A stretch of DNA of 64,000 nucleotides from Volvariella volvacea V23 (Eukaryota; Basidiomycota; Agaricomycetes; Agaricales; Pluteaceae): positions 726,864 through 790,863 of the forward strand of contig KB722746.1 in the NCBI GenBank assembly GCA_000349905.1. The letters run 5' to 3'. The translations under genes and the position numbers were made by a program. Positions 47,701 through 58,597 of this stretch are shown piece after piece. Every line of letters begins with the position of its first letter. Position 1 is the stretch's first letter. The notes beneath the pieces are model-generated. The model was not told where the DNA came from and did not search any database. It saw only the letters and a program-made list of their open reading frames with translations.

Positions 47701-48988
47701 TCATCAAAATTGTAGTTCCGGTTATTTCAAAAATGCTTGATTTGCAGTCAAAATCAGTAAAGGAATCGAAAGTTAATGCGCGCGTTATTTATTATACTGA
47801 TTTTTAAACCTGGCGATTCCGACGACTCTGGTTCTGCTGTGCGTGTCTTTATCGCTTTCCCGGTTTCACTAATGAGGAGAGCCAACATTGTAGTTTTGAA
47901 CGACTCCGCCCTAGCTCGCGATCAGGAACGTACCCTACTATGCAGCACTTCTTCTTTCATAAAGCCGCCTTGTTTCTCCCCGTGATAATAATCCTTCTGC
48001 AGCTTGACTTTGGACCCAAGCAAACCCCAAAAAGCAGGTGCGAACGGTGGACTTTTAAGCTCCCACTAAGGGGAGACGTCAGATGCCATGACAGGTACTG
48101 GGTTCGCCTTTCCTATTCCGCTTCCTGCGGCTCTTGTGATAGGAAGAGTCTATTATCTTCCGTTCACCCCCCAAAAAACGAGCTACTTATTCGAGACGTC
48201 ACCCCGATGTGGAATCGGTGGTGTCATACAAGCATGGCACTTGATTGGCTTTGATCGGTCATATTCCTGGATGCATCAATCTCACAAATGGGTAGGTTCG
48301 CTTTCGTGCTATTCATAGGCACTCCGTGATAGGAATCTCATCATTGTCCATCACTTGTGGCTTGAAAAAATGACGTCCCCGTTTTCGCTCTGCTCACCTG
48401 CGCGTTCATCGTATCTCGTTATCGGGGTTTCCAAGGTGGGTTAGTCTCCTTCATGTTTACTTCCAAGATGATTGTGGATGCGCTGTGCTAGGCCATTTGT
48501 GTCCGATTCCTAACAAATTGCGGACTATTTGAAGGCAGAGGCTAGTCGTTGTGAGTTTTAGTTCATTTTGCTCACCTATCCCCTACGCTCTCCAAAAGGT
48601 CCACAAAATAGTTAAATCACGTCGTACGTAATTTACGGCTCCGTAAGTCATGATCTCGACCGAGAAATTCTGTGTATTTCAGTAATGTATTGACACCAGT
48701 GATTGACAGGCGAGTCTCTTTTTCGACCGACTTCGCGAAGGGGATATGTCGCTAGATTGACTATCAATAGACGAGGGTGAGCATCCTAAATCCATAGAGT
48801 GGGACGGAACATAACCATCACCCATTTCTAAGAATATGCCTTCTCGTGTGCCAAGATCAGCTGCAATCCATGTGCACCCAGGTCATGTTCGGCGTCCGCA
48901 TTTTTCGTTCTGAGCCGCTGCAGGAGCGAGTTGGTAGATAGCCAAGTCTCTCTGCAATTTTGAGAGCACGAAAAATATAGAGGAGTAG
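47701..48988. other. Upstream region of MEP-E
   Basis: No supported gene. The 15-mer gtcgctagattgact at 48748-48762 also occurs before MEP-A, in both cases 339 nt before the ATG. Confidence 0.55.
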
Positions 48989-48994
48989 TATAAA
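48989..48994 (+). promoter_or_regulatory. TATA box of MEP-E
   Basis: tataaaagtgcaccaacgtg, 98 nt before the ATG. Confidence 0.65.
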
Positions 48995-49086
48995 AGTGCA
49001 CCAACGTGGATCGTGAAGCCTTCAGTCCTCTCAAGGATTTCACTCCTCACTGCTCTACAAAAGAATTGACCTCGAAACTCAAAAAA

Positions 49087-50198
49087 ATGTTCAAGCCAAA
49101 AACCTTTGGACTTATCCTCCTCTTCGCCGCTTTCACTACGGTCGTCGGCGAGCCCTTGTCGGTTACCCGTAGTAATATTTGCGGGACCTACATCTCTGAT
49201 GAGCAAGTGCTCGCTGCGGAGGCGCATTTCCAAGAAAATCAAGTTACTCCTGGCTTTGCCTCGCCGGTTATTGGCGTCTATTTCCACATCGTCTCTGCTG
49301 ACAGTACCCTTGAGAAGGGAAATATCCCGTATGTTACTCTCAACTTATCAAACCCAGTAATTTCTGACTCTTGTCAACGGCGCAGGGATTCGCAAGTAAA
49401 AGAGCAGATGAGGGTTTTAAACGACGGTTATGCTTCAACCGGCATTTCATTTGTCTTAAAGAATACTACCCGCACTATTAATCAAGATTGGTTTTATTGG
49501 ATCAACCCTGGTAGCAGATTTGAGGTCGAAATGAAGGGTCAACTCCGTGTTGGCGGTAAGGCAGATCTCAATGTCTACAGTGTTGGGTGGGTATCTGCTG
49601 TCGAGCACACTCGGGTGCAACTCACGAAAGGCTTAGATTCAACAATGGATTGCTGGGCTATGCTACTTTCCCATGGGATTACACCAGTGCTAATAAGGAT
49701 GATGGTGTTGGTAAGTGAAGTGCTCGCAATTACTTAGGTTTCATGGTGCTAATGTCATGTTGTTAGTAATTCTCTTTTCATCCCTCCCAGGCGGTTCTAT
49801 GCCCTACTACAACGAAGGAAAGGTAAGCATACGTTATGGCATACAATAATCGGATATCTTACGTTTTGTTTGGCAGACATTGACACACGAAGTTGGTCAT
49901 TGGGTAGGATTGTACCACACCTTCCAAGGTGGATGCCCTGATCCTGGAGACTACGTTGACGACACACCTCCCGAGGGTAGTGCTGCTTTTGGCTGTCCTA
50001 TTGGTCGGGACTCCTGCCCTGGTGGGGGGCCAGACCCTATTCGTGAGTTCATGCCCAATGATTGCGAGACAAGTATACAAGCTAACGCACTCAATAGACA
50101 ATTTTATGGATTACACCGACGATGCGTGCATGACGGAATTCACACCTGGTCAAGGTGCTCGTGCCCTCAGCCAACTTGCTACATATAGAGGCCTTTGA
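49087..50198 (+). CDS. Secreted M43 zinc metalloprotease, paralogue E (279 aa, 6 exons)
   Basis: Exons: 49087-49328, 49386-49586, 49637-49710, 49767-49822, 49877-50042, 50098-50198. I start at the ATG of [15 protein letters not shown], which opens a signal peptide; the frame is also open upstream to 49006 but that lies inside the transcribed leader after the TATA box. Zinc motif [11 protein letters not shown]; Met-turn [14 protein letters not shown] loop as in A and D. Exon 3 is four codons shorter than in A, B and D. The mature N-terminus [16 protein letters not shown] is closest to MEP-A, and the promoter also matches MEP-A. An intact F-box gene follows 326 nt downstream. Confidence 0.94.
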
Positions 50199-50524
50199 CG
50201 GTAGTTGTCGGAAAACGAGAGAGTAGTGCTTACATGCAGTACATGTAAAATCCTATCCCATCCTATACACAAATCAGTACAAAAAGGACTACGTATAGGA
50301 GTTTTATATTAAGCAATTACGAAAAGCCGAGCACAGCACCTGTAAAAGTTGTGTAATTCTTTGGAGGTGAGAAGCACCGACTAAGAGGGCAACTTCCAAC
50401 AGGCAATAGGGTTATTAGGAAGGTACGGGGAGCGGGCCGCCGTGCCGGAAGGGTCCTATAGTCCTATTATGCGAGAAATTTGTCAGAGTTTTTGGCACAT
50501 TTTCAATCCTGCAACCCAACCACG

Positions 50525-51850
50525 ATGAACGTCTCACCCATTGAAAGACTTCCACCGGAGTTACTTTCTACGATTTTTACCTTCTATTGCGGCCTTTTCG
50601 GAAAGCGACAACGCGGTCCCTTCATCCTGCAGTTAGTCTGCCAGCGCTGGAGGACAATTGCGTGGAACACTCGTGTATTATGGACCTCCGTAGGATTAAG
50701 TGGCAGTAGCGCTGAGTTGGTTGACCACGTTCCCGCCATCAACCGATGGTTTGCAAGATCAGGCAACTTATTGTGCAGCTTTTCGGCGTGGTTATGGACT
50801 TTCTCAACGAGACCCACTTCCCCTACAATCTATGCCGTGTCTCATATCCTGTGTTCCATAGCCTCTCGAGTTCAATCGCTCACCCTATCGTTAACTGCGC
50901 AGGAAATGTATGATTTCCTGGACCTCTTCGACCGTGGTCTCCCTCAACTTCGAAGAATTCAGCTATCAATAAACGACTCTGCCACCGAATCTTGCAGACG
51001 CCCACTTTCCTTTTTATCCTCTCCCAAACTCGATAGCGTTGTCATACTCTCGGGCACGGGTATATCGCGTTTCCTCAATGACAAAAAATTTCTCGATGCC
51101 TTCCCCCAATCCCTTCGGGTTGTGGACCAGTACGTCGACTTGCAGCCCACTACAATTTTAAGCCTACTCTCCAAGTTTCGTGGTCTGGAAGTCATCATTC
51201 TCCGGCTTTGTGAAACAGGAGGAGGATTGCTCCCAGAGGATACCAAATTCTGCTTCTTACATACATCGCTTCGCCATCTCCATCTCGCCTTCGCAGGTGC
51301 TGGTATCCGGTCACTATTCAGGGCTGTTCAATTCCCCTTCCTCAGGTCCCTTTCTCTGTCATTTATAAAGGAGTCTGCAGGGATCTTAGAACTCGTCGCG
51401 GAGGCATCTCCGCCCCTGGAACGATTGGCACTGAATTGCTTCAAAGTCGGGACGGACGAGCTCCTGAGATTTTTAGAGCAAACTCCCACCATCACGCACC
51501 TTAGCCTCGTTGAATGCGATTGCTTCAACTGGAGCCTCATTTCAAGTCTCACGCTGTCGCGGCGCAACAGAGTGCAGTATTTGCCCAAACCCGAGTACTT
51601 TGAGATTGGCAACGAGTCGGACACTGTATCTAAGGTACCAAGCGAGGACTTGATAGAATTTGTTGAATCTCGGTGGTGGTACTCGAGTCTTAGTACTGTT
51701 GTGATTTGGGAGGATGAGGAGCGGGAAGAGGAGGAGTGGCAGGAGCACGTTTCAACGATGAGAGACGAAGGGTTGGAGTATTTCATGGATACTGTGTGGA
51801 AAGATTGTTGGGACTGCAGTTTGGATGTAGACTGGCTAGAAACCCGGTAA
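50525..51850 (+). CDS. F-box/LRR-like protein (441 aa, intronless)
   Basis: Residues 1-45 are an F-box (VSPIERLPPELLSTIFTFY, then VCQRWRTIAWNTRVLWTSV), which binds Skp1 in SCF ubiquitin ligases. The rest has degenerate leucine-rich repeats (FLDLFDRGLPQLRRIQLSI, FRGLEVIILRL, FPFLRSLSLSFI, PPLERLALNCF, THLSLVECDCF) that would select the substrate. A conserved C-terminal block (EDLIEFVESRWW) is shared with all copies in the window. The frame can be extended upstream to 50480 only without an ATG, so the ATG at 50525 is used. It is the intact member of a family whose relics follow MEP-B and MEP-D. Substrate unknown. Confidence 0.88.
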   Translation: MNVSPIERLPPELLSTIFTFYCGLFGKRQRGPFILQLVCQRWRTIAWNTRVLWTSVGLSGSSAELVDHVPAINRWFARSGNLLCSFSAWLWTFSTRPTSPTIYAVSHILCSIASRVQSLTLSLTAQEMYDFLDLFDRGLPQLRRIQLSINDSATESCRRPLSFLSSPKLDSVVILSGTGISRFLNDKKFLDAFPQSLRVVDQYVDLQPTTILSLLSKFRGLEVIILRLCETGGGLLPEDTKFCFLHTSLRHLHLAFAGAGIRSLFRAVQFPFLRSLSLSFIKESAGILELVAEASPPLERLALNCFKVGTDELLRFLEQTPTITHLSLVECDCFNWSLISSLTLSRRNRVQYLPKPEYFEIGNESDTVSKVPSEDLIEFVESRWWYSSLSTVVIWEDEEREEEEWQEHVSTMRDEGLEYFMDTVWKDCWDCSLDVDWLETR

Positions 51851-52181
51851 TGTTCATTGCATAAGGTCGTCCTTTTTCGTGTTGTAGCAGCATGTGAGTG
51901 ACTTGAGTACTTTGCAGCTGGGCCTTGGCGGTGGGTGATAGATGGGGGTTGAGGGAATCGGAGCTTAATGCACTCGATATAATATTTGGAGGGAGGCAGG
52001 ACTTGCACTGGGACACCTTGTAGGGAATTAGTTTGCACATAAGTTAGCTGTGGTAGACCATAGGCATCGGGAAATGCCAAGCCATCTATTTTTAGCCGCG
52101 TGAGCGGATACGACAAACTATCGATTTTCGCACAAATCAGACTTGGTCGCCCCCAACTTATACCCACTGTCGGTGCACTGA

Positions 52182-52980
52182 ATGTCGCTCTTGAGATTGC
52201 CATTCCTTTGGTCTATGACATGGGGTATTCATACCACAATGACCCCTCCACACCCTCCCCCTTTACCCCAAGAGCGGCTCCGCCCAACCGGTCTTGAAGT
52301 AGTCGCACCAGTATTTCCGCTGGTAGCCAAGGTGTGTGGGCACTGGACTGCACAGGTCTAGATCTTCATCCATCAGCGTCTCGACTTTTGCTAACATGTG
52401 TCGTAATCGACTCCAGGGATTCTTCTGGATCGCTGCGGCGTCAGAAACCGCCCTGATTCTTGCAAGCGTCCACCCGACTTGGTTGTTTTCCGTACGCGTG
52501 ATCGAATTGCTCCTCCATCCCACGCTCCCGTTATCGTCCATCTCCAACATACGCATTAACGCCACATATCTCGCTGGGTGGTTCCTTGTCCTCACTGGCG
52601 CCCTCATTCGGAAAACATGCTATCGGATCATGGGAAACCAGTTTACATTTGAACTAGGGATACGGCAAGACCACAAGCTCATTACTACTGGGCCTTATTC
52701 TGTCGTTCGCCATCCAAGTTACACCGGCGCTCTTTTTGCTGCTGTGGGCTCTGTCGTGTGCCACTTTACAAGCGGGTCTTGGCTCATGGAGTGTTCTGGG
52801 TACGTTCCGAAGACATGGAGGTTCTATCTAAGTCTTGTGATGGTTGGTGTGGGGGTTGCATCATCGGCTCTGGGGACCAGGATGAGGAAGGAGGACGAGA
52901 TGTTGAAGAGGACGTTTGGGGAGGAGTGGGTTAGGTGGGTTGCCAAAGTTCCGTACCGCATTCTTCCTGGAATCTATTAG
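52182..52980 (+). CDS. Isoprenylcysteine carboxyl methyltransferase (ICMT/Ste14) family protein (237 aa, 2 exons)
   Basis: Exon 1 is 52182-52331 and exon 2 is 52417-52980; the 85-nt intron has GTGTGT, a gctaac branch site and CCAG. Exon 1 gives a hydrophobic start (LLRLPFLWSMTWGIHTT), a Pro-rich loop (MTPPHPPPLPQERL) and TGLEVVAPVFPLVAK. Exon 2 has several membrane segments and the family's C-terminal cofactor site: GPYSVVRHPSYTGALFA and KEDEMLKRTFGEEW. The length matches yeast Ste14 (about 240 aa). Such enzymes methylate the farnesylated Cys of pheromones and Ras-like proteins at the ER; basidiomycetes carry many divergent copies whose substrates are unknown, so this could act on other isoprenyl thiols. 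Confidence 0.88.
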
Positions 52981-53363
52981 GCTGAAATATATAACATCCT
53001 ATACTCCTTATTCCTTCTGCCTGGTGCTCGGGCCGTTCGCTCCGTTGCACAACTTCGAATGCTGGCCTTCTTTCCCGCCTTCGTGATGAGCGCTTCCGAC
53101 ATGTCGCATTCAGACTTCTTCAAGCATACATTTTTGACATATAGCGAGTCTCCTACGGTCGCATGACAAAGCCTTCTCCGTGTCCTTCCCAAAAGCCGTG
53201 TGCCCTGTCGCCGTTCTGTTCTCAGATGACCTGTTCCACAAGGAAGAAGCAACTACACTGAATTTCTTCAAACCCGATACAACTCCGCTGTTGTGTGTCG
53301 ATGACGTGACATCTCCTGCTATTTATAATGATGGAGTCCGCACACCGAACCCTCGCAGACGCG
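52981..53363. other. Intergenic; promoter of the GH35 gene
   Basis: It has a tttataat TATA-like site near 53322, about 40 nt before the chosen ATG of the beta-galactosidase. No gene seen. Confidence 0.5.
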
Positions 53364-56300
53364 ATGAAGCAGTTTTCTGCGTTGCTGGCGCTTGCGTCTG
53401 TGCTACCCCTGGTTTTGACGAGCACTTTGCATGCACGACAGTCTCAAAATGATGAGAGTAGCAAATATGTGCTTCCCGACGGCTCTCGTTAGTCGAATTG
53501 CTCTCCTCTTCTGACTTATACCAATTCATCATTGCTCTATCCTCTCAGCCAACTTTTATCACGGACAATCCGATGCCTCTGTGACATTCGATCAGCACTC
53601 TCTGCTGCTGGACGGAAAGGCATGTTCCCCCGAGCATTCAGCAAACGGTTGACTAACTTACTCGGTAGAGAATTATGTTCTTCTCCGGAGAGTTTCACCC
53701 GTTCCGTCTGCCCGCTCCGGAATTGTGGAGGGATGTACTCGAAAAGTACGAGCCACATTGAGAGAGATGGGCGATTGTACCTGACCTAACCACTCCCCTC
53801 CGTGATTCCTTAGATTCAAAGTAACTTTCCTTCGCAACCTGGGGTTCATATGACGGCTGACCACGAGGTATAGGCAGCTGGATTCAACGGAGTTTCCGTC
53901 TATTGGCACTGGGGTTTGACGGCCCCCAATCCTTCAGAAGTTCGCTTTACGGAGCACAATGACCTCGCCAAGCTCTACCAAGTCGCGAAAGAAGTCGGGA
54001 TTCTGGTTATTGTTCGCCCAGGGTAAGCGTTCTAATGTCTCTTTTTCGAGTAATAGTAACGTTTTGAGCAGTCCATATGTAAATGCTGAGACCGCAGGAG
54101 GTACTGCCCAATTCGTGGTGACGTATTGAGGAACTGCTGATCAAGAGATTAGGTGGTATTCCTGGATGGGCAACTAATCTTCCTGGACTGGCGCGTTCGA
54201 ATGCTACGGATTACAAGGCTGCTTGGCATCCATAGTAAGTTATAAACGCACCATCACGCACTTGGTGATAACCACTGCCTTAGCATCCTTCAATTTGCGA
54301 AAGAGACAGCACCTTTCCAGGTGAGTTACCCAGAATGAAATCCAGGAGCTCCATCGACTAAAACGAGCCAATAGTACCCTGATGGACCTGTAATTGGTAT
54401 GCCCGGTGACCATCGCGATCTTTCGGAAAATCTAATGTCATGATCAACAGCGATTCAAAGCGAGAACGAATTCGCGACCACCTCCCAAGCTCGCGTCCCT
54501 GGTCTCAACGAGCACATGCAAGATATTATCGATACCCTCCGTGAAGGCGGAATCACTAAAATTCCGACAATTCATAACGATAAGAACCCAAGTGGACAAT
54601 ACTCTCAGAAAGGGCTGGGAAAGGTTGATTTGTAAGTCACGCTTCATAATCCACAACTATAGCTAACGAGGACCGTTTTAGATACGGATGGGACGGGTAA
54701 GTAAAGGGCCATTTGATACGCTATCGGTGCTCATACATTCACGATACAATCAGCTATCCACTCGGTTTTGACTGCGATAGCCCCTCCACCTGGAGCGAGC
54801 TCTCTACACGTAAGTTGCTAGCCATTCCAGTGAGACTTCCAGCCAACCCCTGCCATAGAGATGGACACCAACCACCAACGCTGGAATCCTGCCGAACCAC
54901 TTGCCTTATTCGAATGGCAAGGTAAGTATGAGCCTGTAGAGGAGATCTCAATCACTGAGGTCCCACAAGGTGGCGCCTTCTCGTACTGGTCCGGACCCTC
55001 ATACGATATGTGCTATCAGCTCATAAATGAGCAATTTGCAAATGTGAGTTTTATAGGCAGTACACGACTCTTTTTTAGACTAAATACTGCTTTCTAGGTT
55101 TATTACAAGGTATTGCCCTCTCAATTGGAACCGCTGGGTTCTAAAATCAACTCTGAATAGAATAACTACGCCTCAGGTGTAAGCATTCAGAACCTGTATA
55201 TGACATACGGTACGTTTGTTCTTTCTTGTCCGGATACGTGTTCCTAAGCGAATCAAATTCAGGGGGAACGAATTGGGGCAACATGCATACCCATACCATA
55301 TATTCGAGTTACGAGTAAGTGTGGATCCCTTTTCTGTCCCGGAGGAAGTAGCCAATGATATATTATCTTCGTTCCTAGTTATGGTGCTGTGCGTATTGAT
55401 GATACCTCCTTCACTTCTCCGGTCTAATCTGATTGGATATCAGGCCATTCGCGAAGATCGCACGTTATCGCCCAAGCTCGCGGAAATTAAACTCCAGAGT
55501 TACTTCCTTCACGCGTCACCAGATTACTTACTAGTCGGCCGCGTTGGCAACGGAACCGTTGGCCAAGGGACAGCATATAGTACCTCAAGCGAGATTTACA
55601 CGACTAACTTGTATTCACGTCCTAGTGGCACCAACTTCTACATAGTAAGACAACTCACAAACCGGAAGACGACAGAGACGAGTTTCAAGTTGCAAGTGAA
55701 TACGACCGCTGGTCCTCTTACCATCCCGCAGAACGGAAATCTGACTCTAGATGGAAGAGAGTCAAAGATTATCGTAACGAATTATCCATTTGGAAAGTCA
55801 AAAATTCAGTACTCAACTGCAGAGGTCAGTCACTCTCTCGATATCTTGACCTTATACTGATGCGAAGGTGGCGGTAGGTGATGACTTGGACGACTTTGGA
55901 TGGCGTGCGTGAATCGCATTCTTCTGGTGGAGTGTAATCTCATATTGTTCTGCAGGTTGACACGATCTTGCTTTACGGAAACCGGGCTAAATATCTCGAA
56001 ATTGTGCTTGAAAACCCAACTCGTGCTCCCGTCACCACGGTTGGCTCCAGCACCGTCAAACCAACCGCAAGCGCAACGGTACTGCCTAACAACGCTCCAC
56101 TTCTTCGGTTATTACTCACTAGATCGATATCCTTTTGCAGATTGTTACCCTAGCTGGTACGCCTTCAAGTATTACTCAAGCGACGTTCGGAAACACTAGA
56201 GTAATGGTAACTGATAAGAAGACCGCATCGTCGTTCTGGGCACCTCGTTTGGCTGGCACTTCGGGGTACAATCATTACCACCAGACCCCAGACGTACCAG

Positions 56301-57873
56301 CTATCCTCGTTCAAGGACCCTACCTCGTCCGAAGCGCAACAGCGAAAGGCCCAACGATAGCCCTTACCGGCGATTTGAACAGCACGTCCGCCATCTCAGT
56401 CTACGCACCCGCTCGATTCACCAGTGTCACGTGGAATGGTGCAAACGTTAGAGTGACGAGAAACAGGTTGGGAGCATTGGAGGGCACGATTAACTTCCCG
56501 AACGAGCTGCTGAACAACGTGATTGTACCGGACCTTAAAACATTGGAGTGGAAGTGCGCTGATTCGCTACCGGAGTTGCAACCTGGGTTTGATGATGGCG
56601 ACTGGGTTCTGGCGAATAAGACATCGACGAGTAGGCCTCAGCAACCCTCTGCTGGAAAGGTATGCATTTTGTGGACTTGGGACGCAGTACGACTAATAGC
56701 CTGTTCAGTTCGTTCTATATTCAAGCGAGTAAGTAGAGTCTAACATGACCAGTAGCGCATTACTCATGTTTTATCTAGGTATGGCTTCCACGCGGGGCAG
56801 TGGGTATGGCGAGGTCATTTTACAGGAAAGGCTGCTGGAGTTCAATTATCAATTCAAGGGTTCGTTATAAGTCTTTATCCTTAATGACAATTCTCACTCT
56901 ATCTCCAGAGGATTCTCGTTTGGGTATTCTGCATTCATCAACTCCCACTTCCTGGGTTCAGGGCAGGGCAGCTCCCACAGTCAAGATGGCGTTGACATTC
57001 TTTCACCCACGTTCAACTTTACTGCAGATCAACTTAATGACGGCGACAATGGTAAGAGTCTACGGGCCTCAATGTCCTTGATTTAGGTTGAGAGGTTCCT
57101 CTCACTTAGTGTTGACTATCATTCATGATTCCACCGGCATGAACCAAGATTGTAAGGAGCTATTGGTCACTGTTCCATATCTTTGTTTACACCGTACCTG
57201 CATAGTTAACATCAACGATGAGCATAAGACACCGCGAGGTATAAGAGGGTATAAGCTATTGTCCGATGACGGTAAAGACTTTACGGAATGGAGAGTCGCT
57301 GGAAGTAAGCACCATTCCTCTACGGTCTAGAGCAGAGTTTTCATTCATTCGGACAGACGTAGGAGGAGAAAACGCTCCAGACTATGTACGAGGACCATAC
57401 AATGAGGGTGGCTGGTGGTTCGAGAGGGTCGGTGCGTGCACTAGAAACAACCTTCCTCGTATGGCTATGTGTCACGTTGACTGATCATTATCAGGTGCTC
57501 ATCTTCCTGGTTATGACGACTCTGCCTGGAAAACTGGGTGCACCCCGTATCAAGGGGCTAGCAAACCTGGTGTTACCGTCTACAGGACGAAATTCAAATT
57601 GGACCTCCCTCGCGGAGCTGACCTTCCCCTTGCATTCGACTTTGCGCTTGATAGCGTCGCGCCGCATCGCGTATTAATTTACGTCAACGGCTGGCAATTT
57701 GGGCGGTCAGTTCTAGTCATCTTCTAAGTTCTTTGTTTGACTCAAACCTATTGTCCCCCAGATTCCTGTCATCCCTTGGCCCTCAAACGAGCTATCCCAT
57801 TCCTGAGGGCATTCTGAATCACCATGGAGAAAATGAGATCCTTATCTCACTCTGGGCGCTCAGTGGGTGTTGA
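53364..57873 (+). CDS. Secreted GH35 beta-galactosidase (971 aa, 29 exons)
   Basis: Exons: 53364-53487, 53549-53619, 53669-53745, 53814-53820, 53874-54022, 54072-54100, 54153-54234, 54284-54320, 54375-54396, 54451-54631, 54682-54696, 54754-54809, 54859-54921, 54970-55043, 55098-55109, 55161-55209, 55263-55314, 55379-55388, 55444-55824, 55956-56078, 56141-56659, 56709-56728, 56779-56859, 56909-57051, 57110-57151, 57206-57304, 57357-57431, 57495-57705, 57762-57873. The frame closes across all 28 introns. Signal peptide [19 protein letters not shown]; start chosen after the TATA-like site. The TIM barrel begins [19 protein letters not shown] and continues [12 protein letters not shown]. Acid/base Glu206 lies in IQSENEF and nucleophile Glu302 in FEWQGGAF. 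Beta-sandwich domains follow, including [14 protein letters not shown] and VYVNGW-like strands. It hydrolyses terminal beta-galactosides outside the cell. It ends soon after ILISLWALS; a frame one base away reads [15 protein letters not shown], so a late frameshift may have trimmed the end. Confidence 0.93.
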
Positions 57874-58597
57874 TTTATTAAATCAATGGCCATTGCGTTC
57901 TAAAAGAAACTAGATCTCCAAGGTGCCAAGTTATCCTCCCTTTCATTGAATAAACGGGCAACGATCGCATCGAGCAAGAGAGCAGAGGTCGATATCGTCA
58001 AGGCTCCCAATTGGGCAGAGCTTCGCAGTGCTAAAATCGAGTAGCCAGACGAAACTAATGTTAACGACCCTACCCAATAGAATGCAGTTCCAAAAGCGCA
58101 TGCCGCTGTCCTCCTATCCCCTGTTCGCGCTGATTTTTGGAATTGAAATGTGAATGGTTTTGGGTAATTGCTGACCAATGGAAACTCAAACCTCTTCTTG
58201 TGACGCTCATCATGACGACACAACTGACAAGGTTCTTTCAGACTTCCGGGGCCTTTCTCGCGTGACTGCAAGTCTAACCCAAACCGTGAAGCCCTGTTGA
58301 CCGGGCTAGCCTGTCAAGGGATGAGGTAAAGCCTATGAGCCGCGGGCGTCCATTCTCTTACTTGCGGATGGGAATCGTGTTTCCTGCTCTCACCAGTCTC
58401 GACCCCTCCCACCGATACTTTGCCTGCCTGGCTCATCGGATCGAGTGCAGTCCCCTGTCAGCGGAGTTAGGACTTCAAATTCCAAGTGAGCCGCACTTGT
58501 CATCGATGATTCAAGCAAACTCCACACTTTCTCACGTTCCAACTTCTTGAGAGAGTATCTAGCACCCTTTCATGAGTCAATTCGACTCCCTAACGCT
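57874..58597. other. Intergenic between GH35 and F-box genes
   Basis: No supported gene; a 123-codon minus-strand frame (58271-57900) has no recognisable domain. Confidence 0.5.

Noticed and set aside
49006..49086. Upstream extension of MEP-E beginning MDREAFSPLKD
   Set aside because: It would hide the signal peptide, and the other four paralogues all start at the MFKK/MLKK-type ATG 97-101 nt after TATA.
51328..52203. 291-codon open frame on the minus strand over the F-box gene and its 3' region
   Set aside because: It lies opposite an intact F-box gene and the ICMT start, has no domain and no introns, and its openness follows from the codon use of the plus-strand genes.
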